Source: Gemmatimonadaceae bacterium
GTDB lineage: Bacteria > Gemmatimonadota > Gemmatimonadetes > Gemmatimonadales > Gemmatimonadaceae
Assembly (NCBI GenBank): GCA_040882285.1
Contig: JBBEBQ010000010.1
Location: 124,001 to 188,000, forward strand
Reading direction: 5' to 3'
Length of the DNA stretch: 64,000 nt
The notes beneath the pieces are model-generated. The model made no database searches. It was not told the origin of the DNA and was given only the letters and a program-made list of their open reading frames with translations. Each line of letters begins with the position of its first letter. Position 1 is the stretch's first letter. The position numbers were made by a program, and so were the translations under genes. This document shows positions 16,737 to 28,065 of the stretch, in pieces.

Positions 16737-18288
16737 GAAGTCCTCCGGCTCCACCGTCTCCGTCTGGATGGATACCGCGGACGTGCCGCAGTTTCCGCCG
16801 CTCGCTTCCGACGCGCGCGCGTCGGTTTGCGTGGTCGGCGCGGGAATGGCCGGCATGATGACCGCGTACATGCTCACGCGCGCGGGCAGAAGCGTCATCG
16901 TCATTGACGACGGGCCGATCGGCGGCGGCGAGACCGGACGCACCACGGCGCACATAACCGCCGCGCTGGACGATCACTATCACGTGATCGAGAAGGTGCA
17001 CGGAGCTGATGGCGCGCGATACGCGGCGGAAAGCCACACCGCCGCCATCAACCGCATCGAAGCGATCGTCGGCATGGAGGACATCGACTGCGATTTCGAG
17101 CGGCTCGACGGCTACCTGTTCCTCGGAGAGGGACACACCAGGGACCTGCTCGAGGACGAGCGGCGCGCGGCGCACGCCGCCAGGCTGATAGACGTCGAGC
17201 TGGTGGAGCGCGCGCCCATCGATTTCTGGGACACCGGGCCGGCGCTGCGCTTCCCGCGCCAGGCGCAGTTTCACTCGCTGAAGTTTCTCGCGGGCCTGGC
17301 GCGCGCGATCGTGCGCGACGGCGGGCAGATCTACTGCGGCACGCACGCCGAGCGCATCGAGGACGGCGAGCCGGCGACGGTGAAGACGAGCGATGGGCAC
17401 GTCATCTCCGCCGACAGCATCGTGGTCGCCACCAACACCCCGGTCAACGATTGGGTCATCATCCATACCAAGCAGGCCGCGTATAGAACGTACGTCATCG
17501 GCATGGAGGTCCCGCGCGATTCGGTCCCCGCCGTGCTGCTCTGGGACACGCCGCGGCCGTACCATTACATCCGGATCCACCGGGCCGACCGCGCGGCCGA
17601 CCCGGACGCGAGCGACATCCTTATCGTCGGCGGAGAAGACCACAAGACGGGGCAGAAGGACGACGCGGTTGAGCGGTTCCGCCACCTCGAGCAGTGGGTG
17701 AGCGAGCGCTTCCCCATGGCGGCCCACGTCGCGTACCGCTGGTCCGGTCAGATAATCGAGCCGGTGGACCACCTGGCGTTCATCGGCAGGAATCCGGGGA
17801 CCGATCGCAACATCTACGTGGCGACCGGCGATTCCGGCAACGGCATAACGCACGGCGCGATCGCCGGGATCCTGCTCACCGATCTCGTGCTGAAGCGCAA
17901 GAATCCGTGGAAGAAGCTGTACGACCCGTCGCGCATCACTCTCAGAACCGCGCCCAGATTCACCAGGGAAAACGTGAACGTGATGGTGCAGTACGCGGAC
18001 TGGTTAACCGGCGGGGATGTGGAGAAGGTCGAATCGGTGCCGGCCGGCTCGGGCGCGGTGCTGCGCGCGGGCGGAAAGAAGATCGCGGTGTATCGCGACG
18101 ACGGCGGCGCGGTGCACATGTGCTCCGCGGTCTGCACGCACCTCTACTGCATCGTGGACTGGAACTCGGGCGAGAAGACGTGGGACTGCCCCTGCCACGG
18201 GTCGAGGTTCGACCCGTACGGCAAGGTTCTCAACGGTCCGGCTATAGCGCCGCTGGAGCCAGTGTCGAAGGACTCGGCGAAAGAGTGA
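16735..18288 (+). CDS. FAD-dependent oxidoreductase (DAO) with C-terminal Rieske domain
   Basis: A 517-residue fusion. Residues about 25-390 form a DAO-type flavoprotein: FAD site [16 protein letters not shown] and [13 protein letters not shown] at the start, and a C-terminal FAD signature around [14 protein letters not shown]. Residues about 430-510 form a Rieske [2Fe-2S] domain with both ligand boxes (CTHLYC and CPCHGSRF) complete. Such fusions are presumed to pass electrons between flavin and cluster; the substrate is not known. The reading frame is open upstream through the heptamer array (giving SHQSPVT repeats), but the ATG at 16735 starts the conserved part. Its last 47 bases overlap the end of the glucan synthase on the other strand. 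Confidence 0.9.
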   Translation: MKSSGSTVSVWMDTADVPQFPPLASDARASVCVVGAGMAGMMTAYMLTRAGRSVIVIDDGPIGGGETGRTTAHITAALDDHYHVIEKVHGADGARYAAESHTAAINRIEAIVGMEDIDCDFERLDGYLFLGEGHTRDLLEDERRAAHAARLIDVELVERAPIDFWDTGPALRFPRQAQFHSLKFLAGLARAIVRDGGQIYCGTHAERIEDGEPATVKTSDGHVISADSIVVATNTPVNDWVIIHTKQAAYRTYVIGMEVPRDSVPAVLLWDTPRPYHYIRIHRADRAADPDASDILIVGGEDHKTGQKDDAVERFRHLEQWVSERFPMAAHVAYRWSGQIIEPVDHLAFIGRNPGTDRNIYVATGDSGNGITHGAIAGILLTDLVLKRKNPWKKLYDPSRITLRTAPRFTRENVNVMVQYADWLTGGDVEKVESVPAGSGAVLRAGGKKIAVYRDDGGAVHMCSAVCTHLYCIVDWNSGEKTWDCPCHGSRFDPYGKVLNGPAIAPLEPVSKDSAKE

Positions 18289-21200
18289 CGCGGACGCTGT
18301 GGCTCGTGCCGTCGTCGCGCAGCTGAATCACGCCGTCTTCCGCGGGGACGCCATCGACTGAGACCCCGGCGTCGTTCCCGTCGCCGTTCCTCGCCACGTC
18401 GATCTCGTACGTGCTCGCGCCGAACCGGTATGTGATGGAGAACCGCCCCCAGCTCGCCGGAATGCGCGGGTCGATGCGGAGCGTATCTCCCCGCTTGGTG
18501 AAGCCGAGGATCGCTTCCAGCGCGACGCGGTACATCCAGCCGGCGGATCCCGTGTACCAGGTCCAACCGCCGCGCCCGCTGTGCGCCTTCGCGCTGTACA
18601 CGTCCGCGGCGACCACGTACGGCTCGACCTTGTAACGATCGATCCCGTCCGCGTCCCTCGCGTGCGTGATCGGATTGATCATCTGGTACAGCTCGTACGC
18701 CCGATCCCCGTCCCCCTGCAGCGCGGTCGCCAGAACGGCCCACAGCGCCGCGTGCGTGTACTGCGCTCCGTTCTCCCGGACGCCCGGCACGTAGCCGCGA
18801 ATGTACCCCGGGTTGTGCGTCGTCTGATCGAACGGCGGCGTGAGCAGCAGCACCAGTCGCGCCTCCCTGTCCACGAGCCGCTCGTACAGCGACTGCATCG
18901 CCTGCTTCGCGCGCTCCGGCTTCGCCGCGCCCGAGATCACGCTCCAGCTCTGCGCGATCGAATCGATCTTGGCTTCGTCGCTTTCCTTCGATCCCAGCGG
19001 CGACCCGTCGTCGAAGTACGCGCGCCGGTACCACTCCCCGTCCCACGCGTGCCGCTCCACCGCCTGCACGTACGCGTCGGCCGTCGCGCGCAGCCCGGCC
19101 GCCGCCTTGGCGTCACCGCGGCGCTCGCAGATTTCCGCGAACGGCCGCAGCGTCGCGACCAGGAACCACGCGAGCCAGACGCTCTCGCCGCGGCCCTCGA
19201 TTCCGACGCGGTTCATGCCGTCGTTCCAGTCCCCGCTGCCGATGAGCGGCAGGCCGTGCTCGCCCTTGGTGCACGCCCGCTTCAGCGCGCGCAGGCAGTG
19301 TTCGTACACGGACGCGTGCTCGTCGGTCGTCTCCGGCAGCTCGTAGACTTCGTCCTCGTCGGGATTGAGCTCCCGCATCGACAGGAACGGCACTTCGTCA
19401 TCGAGGACGCTCTCGTCACCGGTGACCGTGATGTACCGGTCCACCACGTACGGCAGCCACACCAAGTCGTCCGAGAACCGCGTTCGCACCCCGCGTCCGG
19501 TCTGCGGATGCCACCAATGCTGCACGTCTCCCTCCAGGAACTGCCGCCCCGCCGCGCGCACGATCTGCTCGCGCGCCATCTCCGGCTCCGCGTACAGCAG
19601 TGCCGTAGCGTCCTGCAGCTGGTCGCGGAAGCCGTACGCTCCGCTCGACTGGTACACGGCCGAGCGGCCCAGCATGCGGCACGACACGGCCTGATACAGC
19701 AGCCAGCCGTTGAACAGCAGGTCGAACTCCTCGTCCGGAGTCGCGACCGTGATGACCGAGAGCCTTTCCTTCCACTCGGCGTTCGTGCGCTCGATGGCCG
19801 ACGCCGCGTCCTCCGGCCGGCGGTGGCGCTTGACCGCCTCACGCGCGCCCGCCTCTCCGGCCGCCGCGCCGAGGAGGAAAACCACCTCGCGCGACTCTCC
19901 CGGCTCGAGGGTCAGCTCCGTCTGCAGCGCGGCGCACGGATCCACGGACGGTCCGGTCCTCCGCGTGAGCCCGCCGCGCTCGAGCGCGCGCGGGTTGCTG
20001 GTGCTCCCGTTTCTGCCCAGAAATTCCCGGCGGTCCGAAGTGAACGCCGTGAGCGGCTCGCTCATCGCCGCGAAGGCGACGTAGCGGGAGAAGTACGAAT
20101 CGTACGAGTTGTGCGCGAGCACGGCGGACACCGAGTCGTCGAACTTCGTGATCACGTGATGCTGCGCCTGATCGCGCGTGACCCCGAGCACCCACTCCGA
20201 GTATTGCGTCAGGGTCAGGCGTCGCGCGATGTCGCGGTTGTTGCGCAGGACGAGCGTGCTGATCCGCACGGCTTCCGCCGGCGCCAGCCCAAGTCGCAGG
20301 AAAGTGTGGACTCCGTTGTGCTCGTGCTCGAACGTGGACCAGCCGGCCCCGTGCCGCACGGTGTACGGGGAGGCATCGCGTATCGGCGACGGTGTCGGGC
20401 ACCACACTTCGCCCGTTTCCTCGTCGCGCAGGTAGATGCAGTCCGTCGACGGATCGCGAACGGGATCGTTGTGCCAGGGCGTGAGGCGGTAGAAGTAGCT
20501 GTTCTCCGCCCAGGTGAATCCCGAGCCCGCTTCGCTCACGCAGAATCCGCCCACCTCGTTGGCGACGATGTTCGCCCATGGCGCGGGCGGGAGATGGTCT
20601 CCGGTGAGCCGGATCTCGTATTCCCCGCCCGCTCCGAACCCGCCGAGTCCATTGAACAGCGTCAGGCCTTTGCCCTCGGAGATCGCCGTCTCCGACTTCC
20701 GCGGCGGGGCGACGGCCAGCGCCCGGCGCGGGGCGGGTAACGCCAGCGGGGCCGGATACTCCGGCTCCACGTCGGTGAACTCGAGAAAGTTCCCGAGACC
20801 GAGTCCGTCGCATTCCACGTGGATGCGCGCGAGGCTGCGGAGCAGCGTCATCTCGTCCGGCTTCAACAGGTCGCCGCGCCGGATGTAGACACCGCCGGGC
20901 CGGTCGAGGAGCGCGGCCTCGCTCGACGCCATCACCGTCGTCATGAGCTCTTCCTGCAGATGCTGCAGATAGCTCGCCGGCAAGTTGTTGATGATGACCA
21001 GGTCGGACGTGACGCCCTTCAGCCGCCAGTAATGGTGCGCGTTCAGCAGCTGCCGCACGCTCGGCATTCCTCCAACGGTGTCGATGGTCGCGAGCAGGAT
21101 CGGCCAGTCGCCGGAAATCCCCTGCGGCCACAGCGTCTCCTGCGGATACGACACGGCGCGCGGCTTCTGCTCGGTCACGCGCAGGGCCGGGTGCGGGAAC

Positions 21201-24200
21201 AGCAGGTGTCCCGCGAGCTGCTGGTACAGCGCCGCGTCCGCCGGACCGATCCCGAGATCGCGCAGCTCCGCCTGCGCCTGGGCCCACGACAGGTCCAGCG
21301 CCCGGCGCGCGCTGTACGAATCGTGATACAGGTCCGCGAGCTGCAACGCGCGCTGGCGGTCCTCGGCGGCAAGCGTGGTGAACGACACCCGCGCCGACCT
21401 CCCCGCCGGAATCCGCACGCGCACCCGCAGCGCGAATATCGGGTCCAGCACCGCGCCCACCGTTCCGGTCAGCTCGCCCTCCGGCTCCATGGCGGCCGGG
21501 AAGCGGCGGGACCTTCCGCGGCCGATGAAGCGGGCGCGGTCGGTCTCGTACGTGACTTCGCCCACCGTATCGGGCCCTACCGCCACGACGTGCGCGCACC
21601 AGATCGGCTGGTCCTCGTTGGAGCGCGGCCGGCGGCTCGCGAGGATGGCGCTGTTCTTCTCCAGCCACTCGGTCTCGACGAACAGGTTGCCGAACGCCGG
21701 ATGCGCGCGGTCGTTGGCCTGCGGCGCCAGCACGATCTCGCCGTAGCTCGTCAGCTCGATCTCCTTCGCCGCCGACGACCTGTTGATGACGGTGACGCGC
21801 CGCACTTCCGCCGCGTCCTCCGAGACGACCGCGATTTCCGTGTACGTCTCGACGTCGTCGTCGCGGCGCGAGAACGACACGCGATCCGCCGAGAACACCA
21901 CGCTGTAGCTCGACGGCGCGACGCAGGTCGGCTGGTACGACGTGGACCACACGCGCCCGGTGCCCAGGTCCTTCAGGTAGCACCAATGGCCATACGAGTC
22001 GCGCGTGCCGTCGGCGCGCCAGCGCGTGACGGCCGCATTGCCATACCGGCTGTATCCCCCACCGGCGTTGGTGACGAGAATCGTGTACGGCGGGTTGCCG
22101 AGGATTGCGATGCGCGGCTGCGATGTGTTGGGCGTGTCGATCTCGCGCGCGGCCGGCTTCTCGGTCTCGCGCGGCGCGCGCAGGCTGACCGTCTCGTCGC
22201 TCGGCGGATTCTGCGCGGTGAGCCGGCGCGGAATCCGCTCGTGCAGCATCAGCTCCGCGGAGCGCACCAGCGGGTCCGAATGGAAGCGGCGCTGCCACAG
22301 CTGCCGCTTGAGCGCGTTGGTCAGCGCGACCACGCTCATGCCCACGTGGTGCGTGAAGTAAGCGCCCACGACGGCGCGCTTGGTCCCGACCAGCGGACGC
22401 GTGTAGTCGATGGCCTCGCGGAATCCGTAGGGGCCGAGCGCGCCGTCGGCTTCGAGCGACGACAGGTTGCGGATCGCCTGGTGCGGCTCGACCAGCATCG
22501 CCAGCATCGTGGCGTACGGCGCAACCACGAGGTCGTTGCGCAGCCCGCGCTTGAGCGCGAGTTCCGGGACTCCGAAGCCGCGGTACTGGTACGTCTGGTT
22601 GCGGTCCCGCGCGTTGTAGCCGGACTCCGACATCCCCCACGGCACGCCGCGCTCGGCGCCGTACGCGATGTGCCGCCGCACCGCCCCGCGGTACGTCTGG
22701 TCCAGCAGCGTGAACGGGAACGACTGCATGACGAGGACCGGCATCAGGTATTCGAACATGCTCCCGCTCCACGACAGCAGCGTCTGCGTCCCCGCCCCCG
22801 TTGAGAGCGACCGCCCGAGCCGGAACCAGTGCTCGGGATCCACATCGTCCTTCGCGATCGCCATGAACGAAGCGAGCCGCGCCTCCGAGGCGAGCAGGTC
22901 GTAGAAGGAGTTGTCGAGCGTGTCGCTGCTCTGCCGGTAGCCGATGGAGAAGAGCTTCCGTCTCTCGTCGAAGAGGAACGTGAAGTCCATCTCCAGCGCG
23001 TAGTCGTTCGCGCGATTGGCGATGGCGAGCAGCCGCCTCTCCTGGTCCGGGAACGGCTTGCCCTTCTCGACGATGCCGAGGCAAGCCTGCTTCAGGGCGA
23101 TCAGGTGGCCCGCGAAGTTGCCGCTGTCGACCGTCGAGATGTACGCGGGCTCCAGTACCCGCAGCTCCGACAGCTCGTACCAGTTGAAGAAATGGCCGCG
23201 GAAGCGGCGCATGCGCTCCAGCGCGCGGAACACGCGCTCGATCTGGTCGAGCATCTCGTCCCGGCCAATGAATCCCAGGTCCGCCGCGGAGACGGTGCTC
23301 AGCAGCTGCAGGCCGATGTTCGTCGGCGACGTGCGCATCGCGACCACGGGCGTCGGGTCTTCCTGAAAGTTGTCCGGCGCCAGTCCGTGCGTCTCCTCCG
23401 AGACGAAGCGCTCGAAGAAGTGCCAGTGCAGCCGCGCGTATCTGAATGCGGCCTGGCGCTCCCCTTCCGTCAGATGAACTTCGCGCGGAATCGCCGGCGC
23501 GCTCAGCGCGCTGGCGATGGCCGGGGATATCGTCCAGAGTCCGAGCGTCGTCAGGGCCACGATGAATGTCGGTATGTCGATCATCGAGCCGATCGCGTGC
23601 GCTCCGCCCGCGTCGGCAAGGAACAGCCATGGCCCGATCACCAGCGCCGCCGCGAGGGTCAGGCCCAGTGCGGGAACCGGCCACATCTTCCGCCACACTT
23701 CCCGCTGGCCGCCGCCCATCGTCCGCTCCACCTGCGACGCGGTCTGCCACTCGAGGAGATTCCTCTTCGTGACGGCGAGCCGGATCAGCGTGCGAATGAT
23801 CGCGTCGGCGGATATCACGGCCTGGTGGGGAAGGAAGACCACCGCGAGCACGATCTGCTGCACGCTCACGATCCAGTCGCGCCAGATCGCCGCGTAGTAC
23901 GCCGTCCACGACTGATCGGCCGGCGGCCGCAACGCCGCGAGCAGAACCGAGATGACCCACGGCATCGCGATGGTCGCGACGGTGATCACCGTCCAGAGAA
24001 CCGCGTTGATGTCGAGCCAGAGCCACCCGCCCACGAGCATCAGCAGCTGCGCCAGCTCCACCACGCTGCGCCGCAGGTTGTCGAAGATCTTCCAGCGCGA
24101 GATCGTGGAGAGACGGTTGCGCATCGGCCCGTTCGGGCCGGGCACGGTGTCCCGCAGCCAGCCGGAGATTTGCCAGTCGCCCCGGATCCACCGGTGCTTC

Positions 24201-26458
24201 CGCCGCGTGAACGCCAGGTACCGCGTCGGATAGTCGTCGTACAGCTGAATGTCCGTGACGAGCGCCGCGCGACTGTAGGTCCCTTCGATGAGATCGTGGC
24301 TCAGCAGCCGGTTCTCGGGGAACCGACCCTCCGTCGCGTGCTCGAACGCCTCGATGTCGTAGATACCCTTCCCCGCGAAGCTGCCCTCGGCGTACAGGTC
24401 CTGATACACGTCCGAGACGGCGGTGGTGTAGGGATCCACGCCCGGATGCCCGGAGTGAATCGCGGCGAACCGGGAGCGATGCGCGCTCGTCAGCGAGACG
24501 CCGATGCGCGGCTGCATGATCCCGTACCCGCTCAGCACGCGGCCGTAGCGCCGGTCGTACACCGCCCGGTTCAGCGGATGCGCCATCGTTCCCACCAGCA
24601 TCTGCGCCGCGTCCCGCGGCAGCACGGTATCGCTATCGAGCGTGATCACGTAGCGCGCGTCCTGCAGCGGCGCCGTATCGCCGACCATGACGGAAAACGC
24701 GTCCAGCGCTCCCCCGCGGAGGAATTTGTTGAGCTGCGAGAGCTTGCCGCGCTTGCGCTCCCAGCCCATCCACACGCCCTGCTTCGGGTTCCACAGACGC
24801 TGCCGATGGAAGAGATAGAACGCGTCGCCGATGCGGCCCGCCGCAGCGTACTTCGAGTTCAGCTCCCGAATGCCAGTGGCCGCGGTCTCGACTATCTCGT
24901 CGTCGCCCTCCCGATGCTCCGTCGGCGCGTCCGTGAAATCGCTGAGTATGGCGAAGTGGAGGAGCGGATCGCGGTTCGCGAGAAACTGCACCTCCACGTG
25001 CTCCAGCGCCTCCCGCACGGCCCCGACGTTTCCGAAAAGCGTCGGGACCACGACCACGGTCCGGCATTCTTCCGGAATGCCCGTCTCCCTGTACTCCATG
25101 CGCGGAATCGTTCGCGGCGGAAGCAGGTAGGTCACCAGCTGGTTCACGAGGTTGATCGCCACTTCGTTCAGCGGTATCGCCGAGAGCAGAAGCAGCACCG
25201 CCTGCTGCGCCGTACTCAGTGGATCGATGAGCTTCCACAGCAGGGCAAGGAAGCCGAGCGTCGCGATCGTTATCCCGCCGAAGTACGTCGCGTTCGGATG
25301 CCGCAGCACGAGCCGGTGCAGTCGCTCCCGCCACGACGGCATGTAACCCGTCCGCGCTTCCAGCCGGAGCCGTCCCTCGTCGACCAGGTAGAAGCCGACG
25401 TGCCGCTCGCGTCCTTCGCCCGTGCTCGCCATCTCGACAGCCAATCGGGCCACGTCTTCCTCAAACTGGCTCGATCGCTTGGCGATCCCTTCGATGATGT
25501 GCCGGTACTGGTCCCGGGAGCCGAACGCCATCCACGCGTAGTCGCCGCCCGGATCCCGCCGCAGCACGCGCTCCATGGCGCTCTGCGATTCCACGAACGA
25601 CTTCCAATCGAGCCGGCTGATCGCCCGCAGGCTCATGATGCAGTTCACGACCGTGATCTGCGTCAGCGCCACGCGGCGGTTCGATCGCGTCACCGCTTCT
25701 TCCGTAGTCGGTCCGTCTTCCGCGATCCACTGCTCGAGCCACACGAGCGGCGTGAAGTTCGACTGGTATCCGCGCAGCTGCTGGAGGAACCGGGCGACGA
25801 ACGTCGGTGTCAGCTTGGGATGGTGATCGACGAACTCCTTCAGCGCGGTGGACAGCGCCTGGTCCGACTGCTGGTTGGCGGTGTGCAGCCGGATCGCCCA
25901 CAGATCCGCCACGGCGACCTCCCGCAGCCGCGCCTCCAGCCGCAGCGCCATTCGCCTGATATTCTCGACGAGCCCGAGGCGCAGCATCGCCGGAATCGCC
26001 CACAGCTCGCCGAGCTTCAGCGGCGCGACACGCTGGTACTCGCGCACGAACAGCGTGATGTTCTCGAGGTCGAGGTGGCCCTCGGTGTGGGCGATCAGCT
26101 CCGTCGCTACCTCGTACACCCGCGGATGATCCGCCAGCGGTCCGCCGGCGAGCTTCGGCAGCTCCTGGTAGTAACCGCGGGGGAGACTGGTTCTTACTTC
26201 GCGAATGTGCTCCTGGATGATGTAGAAGTTGTCCAGGAACCATTCGCCCGCCGGACTGATGTCCACCTCGCGCTCGGCGCCGTCATTGAGCGCGGAGTAG
26301 ACGCGCGCCAGGATCTCGCGCGTGCCGTCGAGCCGCTGGAGCAGCGGCTCCGGCCCCCGGCGCTTCTGCGGCGGAGCCAGCCGGTGGGAGCGCGCGACAT
26401 GACGCGCCCGCTCGGCCAGCCTGTCCGCGCCAAGCACTTCTCCCCGAATGGGCCCCAC
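18242..26458 (-). CDS. ndvB: Cyclic beta-1,2-glucan synthase (NdvB/ChvB-like), GT84-GH94 multidomain protein
   Basis: About 2,738 residues, close to the 2,800 of NdvB/ChvB. An N-terminal cytoplasmic region (about 1-390) leads to membrane helices near 395-445. A processive glycosyltransferase core follows with SDFTDAP near 505, [10 protein letters not shown] near 604 and HRWIRGDWQ near 757. Further helices (about 790-930) precede a glucoamylase-like region (about 1000-1450). Two carbohydrate-binding/GH94 stretches follow, the second with the phosphorylase acid [10 protein letters not shown] near 2411. The family makes and length-controls cyclic glucans exported to the periplasm for osmotic adaptation. 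The start is uncertain: GTG at 26458 is used, but the frame is open to 26594 and plausible sequence (KIRRHLLAELIDRF) lies upstream. No glucan exporter (NdvA) is adjacent. Confidence 0.93.
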   Translation of the reverse strand: MGPIRGEVLGADRLAERARHVARSHRLAPPQKRRGPEPLLQRLDGTREILARVYSALNDGAEREVDISPAGEWFLDNFYIIQEHIREVRTSLPRGYYQELPKLAGGPLADHPRVYEVATELIAHTEGHLDLENITLFVREYQRVAPLKLGELWAIPAMLRLGLVENIRRMALRLEARLREVAVADLWAIRLHTANQQSDQALSTALKEFVDHHPKLTPTFVARFLQQLRGYQSNFTPLVWLEQWIAEDGPTTEEAVTRSNRRVALTQITVVNCIMSLRAISRLDWKSFVESQSAMERVLRRDPGGDYAWMAFGSRDQYRHIIEGIAKRSSQFEEDVARLAVEMASTGEGRERHVGFYLVDEGRLRLEARTGYMPSWRERLHRLVLRHPNATYFGGITIATLGFLALLWKLIDPLSTAQQAVLLLLSAIPLNEVAINLVNQLVTYLLPPRTIPRMEYRETGIPEECRTVVVVPTLFGNVGAVREALEHVEVQFLANRDPLLHFAILSDFTDAPTEHREGDDEIVETAATGIRELNSKYAAAGRIGDAFYLFHRQRLWNPKQGVWMGWERKRGKLSQLNKFLRGGALDAFSVMVGDTAPLQDARYVITLDSDTVLPRDAAQMLVGTMAHPLNRAVYDRRYGRVLSGYGIMQPRIGVSLTSAHRSRFAAIHSGHPGVDPYTTAVSDVYQDLYAEGSFAGKGIYDIEAFEHATEGRFPENRLLSHDLIEGTYSRAALVTDIQLYDDYPTRYLAFTRRKHRWIRGDWQISGWLRDTVPGPNGPMRNRLSTISRWKIFDNLRRSVVELAQLLMLVGGWLWLDINAVLWTVITVATIAMPWVISVLLAALRPPADQSWTAYYAAIWRDWIVSVQQIVLAVVFLPHQAVISADAIIRTLIRLAVTKRNLLEWQTASQVERTMGGGQREVWRKMWPVPALGLTLAAALVIGPWLFLADAGGAHAIGSMIDIPTFIVALTTLGLWTISPAIASALSAPAIPREVHLTEGERQAAFRYARLHWHFFERFVSEETHGLAPDNFQEDPTPVVAMRTSPTNIGLQLLSTVSAADLGFIGRDEMLDQIERVFRALERMRRFRGHFFNWYELSELRVLEPAYISTVDSGNFAGHLIALKQACLGIVEKGKPFPDQERRLLAIANRANDYALEMDFTFLFDERRKLFSIGYRQSSDTLDNSFYDLLASEARLASFMAIAKDDVDPEHWFRLGRSLSTGAGTQTLLSWSGSMFEYLMPVLVMQSFPFTLLDQTYRGAVRRHIAYGAERGVPWGMSESGYNARDRNQTYQYRGFGVPELALKRGLRNDLVVAPYATMLAMLVEPHQAIRNLSSLEADGALGPYGFREAIDYTRPLVGTKRAVVGAYFTHHVGMSVVALTNALKRQLWQRRFHSDPLVRSAELMLHERIPRRLTAQNPPSDETVSLRAPRETEKPAAREIDTPNTSQPRIAILGNPPYTILVTNAGGGYSRYGNAAVTRWRADGTRDSYGHWCYLKDLGTGRVWSTSYQPTCVAPSSYSVVFSADRVSFSRRDDDVETYTEIAVVSEDAAEVRRVTVINRSSAAKEIELTSYGEIVLAPQANDRAHPAFGNLFVETEWLEKNSAILASRRPRSNEDQPIWCAHVVAVGPDTVGEVTYETDRARFIGRGRSRRFPAAMEPEGELTGTVGAVLDPIFALRVRVRIPAGRSARVSFTTLAAEDRQRALQLADLYHDSYSARRALDLSWAQAQAELRDLGIGPADAALYQQLAGHLLFPHPALRVTEQKPRAVSYPQETLWPQGISGDWPILLATIDTVGGMPSVRQLLNAHHYWRLKGVTSDLVIINNLPASYLQHLQEELMTTVMASSEAALLDRPGGVYIRRGDLLKPDEMTLLRSLARIHVECDGLGLGNFLEFTDVEPEYPAPLALPAPRRALAVAPPRKSETAISEGKGLTLFNGLGGFGAGGEYEIRLTGDHLPPAPWANIVANEVGGFCVSEAGSGFTWAENSYFYRLTPWHNDPVRDPSTDCIYLRDEETGEVWCPTPSPIRDASPYTVRHGAGWSTFEHEHNGVHTFLRLGLAPAEAVRISTLVLRNNRDIARRLTLTQYSEWVLGVTRDQAQHHVITKFDDSVSAVLAHNSYDSYFSRYVAFAAMSEPLTAFTSDRREFLGRNGSTSNPRALERGGLTRRTGPSVDPCAALQTELTLEPGESREVVFLLGAAAGEAGAREAVKRHRRPEDAASAIERTNAEWKERLSVITVATPDEEFDLLFNGWLLYQAVSCRMLGRSAVYQSSGAYGFRDQLQDATALLYAEPEMAREQIVRAAGRQFLEGDVQHWWHPQTGRGVRTRFSDDLVWLPYVVDRYITVTGDESVLDDEVPFLSMRELNPDEDEVYELPETTDEHASVYEHCLRALKRACTKGEHGLPLIGSGDWNDGMNRVGIEGRGESVWLAWFLVATLRPFAEICERRGDAKAAAGLRATADAYVQAVERHAWDGEWYRRAYFDDGSPLGSKESDEAKIDSIAQSWSVISGAAKPERAKQAMQSLYERLVDREARLVLLLTPPFDQTTHNPGYIRGYVPGVRENGAQYTHAALWAVLATALQGDGDRAYELYQMINPITHARDADGIDRYKVEPYVVAADVYSAKAHSGRGGWTWYTGSAGWMYRVALEAILGFTKRGDTLRIDPRIPASWGRFSITYRFGASTYEIDVARNGDGNDAGVSVDGVPAEDGVIQLRDDGTSHSVRVTLSPSPSTLAPAAL

Positions 26459-26570
26459 CAGCTCCTCGGCGCGACGTCCGCGGAAACGATCGATCAGCTC
26501 CGCGAGGAGATGTCGTCGGATTTTTGGAGGAAGTACGGTGGGCAGGAGAGAGCCTCGTGAAGCGCTTTGT

Positions 26571-26692
26571 GGCTGTTGGCTATTAGTTGTCGGCTAGTAG
26601 CTCCAGGTGTTGGCGATTGGCGTGCCGCGACGGCGAGGGCCGAATCCTGGCAACCAGCAATTAACCACGAACGACCACGGACTAACAGCCAA
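26571..26692. repeat. Degenerate heptamer element D with inverted ends (GGCTGTT type)
   Basis: Left side reads in 7-base steps GGCTGTT, GGCTATT, AGTTGTC, GGCTAGT, AGCTCCA; right side ends GCAACCA-like units and AACAGCC. TTGGCTATTAG (26576-26586) and CTAACAGCCAA (26682-26692) are inverted with one mismatch in 11. The element fills most of the 240-base gap between the glucan synthase start and the next gene; nothing else is seen there. Confidence 0.6.
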
Positions 26693-26698
26693 GACCCG

Positions 26699-27031
26699 TT
26701 ATCTCCCGTAGTACGCCCTGATGCACAGCGTTATCAGTCGCTGCTTCACCAGCGTCTGCGCCTCCCGGTCGATCACGTGACGGGCCTCCGGCAGTGAATC
26801 CCAGACGTGCTTCAAGCTCACGACCAGTTGCTCCGCCCGTATCTGGCGGTGCCGGGCTTCGGTCACGACTTGGCGAAGAACCAGAGCTAGCTCAGGGTCG
26901 GCTTCATCGGGATGCTCGATGTGCTTGCCGAGGACCGAGCGCAGCCTGGCGACAGTCGCGCCGGAAAGTCCCCCTGCGGCCAATCCGCCCTTGCCTGCCG
27001 CTTCATCGGAAAAATCGGCGAGAAAACTCAA
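26699..27031 (-). CDS. Conserved-looking small protein, function unknown
   Basis: About 110 residues starting from a TTG (MSFLADFSDEAAGKGG). The body from about residue 25 is helical and charged (ARLRSVLGKHIEHPDEADPE, then RQIRAEQLVVSLKHVWDSLP) and contains no signal, membrane segment or known motif. Codon usage and GC pattern look coding. A start further downstream is possible because no Shine-Dalgarno precedes the TTG. It diverges from a receiver-like gene, with an inverted repeat between them, so the two could share regulation. Confidence 0.55.
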   Translation of the reverse strand: MSFLADFSDEAAGKGGLAAGGLSGATVARLRSVLGKHIEHPDEADPELALVLRQVVTEARHRQIRAEQLVVSLKHVWDSLPEARHVIDREAQTLVKQRLITLCIRAYYGR

Positions 27032-27093
27032 GGAAAAACGGAGAAATGGTGGGAGTGGCCATCTGTTTGCAGCGCGAGAGTAGGCAACATACA

Positions 27094-27123
27094 GAGGGGA
27101 ACATATTGCGCAAGCTTCCCCTC
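27094..27123. promoter_or_regulatory. Nested palindrome in a divergent promoter region
   Basis: GAGGGGAA (27094-27101) and TTCCCCTC (27116-27123) form a perfect 8-base inverted repeat whose centre holds the palindrome TTGCGCAA (27106-27113). It lies about 70 bases from each of two divergent starts and is a good operator candidate. Confidence 0.4.
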
Positions 27124-27192
27124 CACGGGTTCGCGGCCTGCGTATTGCGGTCCTGCAAGGACTTTCGCCGTTCCGTCCTTCAATAGGTGTAG

Positions 27193-27549
27193 ATGTCGGA
27201 CCCGGTCTGCGTTCTCATCTTCGCCCGCGAGGAGCTGATCTCGGCTCTGCTTGCGCTGCTCGTCGAGACGACGGGCCATTCGGTCGTCTTCGCCGGGCCG
27301 GACGAGAGATCTGAAGAGGCCATGCGGCGGCTTCTTCCGCGGGTCGTCATCGTGGACTGCGATCACCGCGACTGCACCGGCGATCTCGTGAATACGGCGA
27401 ACACGCTCGGCGCCCGGCTCATCCTGTTCAGCGCCTCCCGCGAGCCGGACTACGTCAGGAGAGCCGCGGCTCCATCCAACTCGCAGTCGTTCACCTTTCC
27501 CATCGGGCCCCCCGCGCTCGATTCGATGATCCGGCAGCGGCTGGCCTGA
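27193..27549 (+). CDS. Single-domain receiver-like protein
   Basis: A 118-residue protein with the alternating beta/alpha pattern of response-regulator receiver domains: VCVLIFAREELISALLALL at the start and VVIVDCDHRDC near residue 51, whose aspartate is where the phospho-acceptor would be. The usual acidic pair after the first strand is replaced by AREE, and the conserved Lys near the C-terminus is not obvious, so it may be an atypical or non-phosphorylated receiver. There is no output domain and no kinase nearby. AGGTG precedes the ATG. Confidence 0.65.
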   Translation: MSDPVCVLIFAREELISALLALLVETTGHSVVFAGPDERSEEAMRRLLPRVVIVDCDHRDCTGDLVNTANTLGARLILFSASREPDYVRRAAAPSNSQSFTFPIGPPALDSMIRQRLA

Positions 27550-27557
27550 CCTCGCGC

Positions 27558-28064
27558 TCAGCGCGAATCGATCACTACGGGCACCGCCAACGTCACCGTC
27601 TTCGGCGACAGGCAGATGGTGTCGTTACAAGCCTGATACAGCGCGCTTACCCGGATCTCCTGGCGCCCGGAGCTCCCCTCCGGAGGCACGCGAACCGGCA
27701 ACGTGAACGAGGCTCTGCCGGGATACTTCTCGAGATCGATCCCGAAGACGCTGTCGAAAGATCGCGACGGCTCGGAGCTGCCGAGGGGCCCTGCCTGACG
27801 GAAGATCGTGCTGTCCGCGAGCCAGATCCTCGCGGGGATCGGTCCGCCCGCGGGTTGAGTCGCCGAATAGAAATACCAGCCTCGGCCTGATCGCGCTTCG
27901 ACTGTGACGCGCACTACCGAACCTGGCGCGACCGTGTCCGGACCGTCGATCGACGCGGCCCACTTCACCGGCTCTTCGGTTTCTCCGCAGCCGGCCGCGA
28001 GTAGCGCGGCGCACAGCAGCGCGCGCGCGACCGAGCTCCGGTGCGTGGCGACGCGCGCCCGCAC
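27558..28064 (-). CDS. Lipoprotein with DsbD N-terminal (alpha) domain
   Basis: About 168 residues from a GTG one base after the dipeptidase stop. A lipoprotein signal ends in the lipobox LLAAGC near residue 25. The rest matches the immunoglobulin-like DsbD alpha domain, ending with the cysteine pair ACNDTICLSPKTVTL near residue 150, the pair that in DsbD exchanges electrons with periplasmic thiol proteins. It lacks the DsbD membrane and thioredoxin parts, so it would be a free-standing periplasmic thiol acceptor or donor. It is the last gene of a decarboxylase-dipeptidase-lipoprotein operon; the functional link is unclear. Confidence 0.82.
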   Translation of the reverse strand: MRARVATHRSSVARALLCAALLAAGCGETEEPVKWAASIDGPDTVAPGSVVRVTVEARSGRGWYFYSATQPAGGPIPARIWLADSTIFRQAGPLGSSEPSRSFDSVFGIDLEKYPGRASFTLPVRVPPEGSSGRQEIRVSALYQACNDTICLSPKTVTLAVPVVIDSR

Positions 28065-28065
28065 G

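Noticed and set aside
22829-26560. Very long plus-strand open frame (1,243 codons) and other multi-kilobase frames within 18.5-26.5 kb
   Set aside because: They lie inside the cyclic glucan synthase gene, whose motifs run continuously on the minus strand; the products are Arg/His/Val-rich with no domains.
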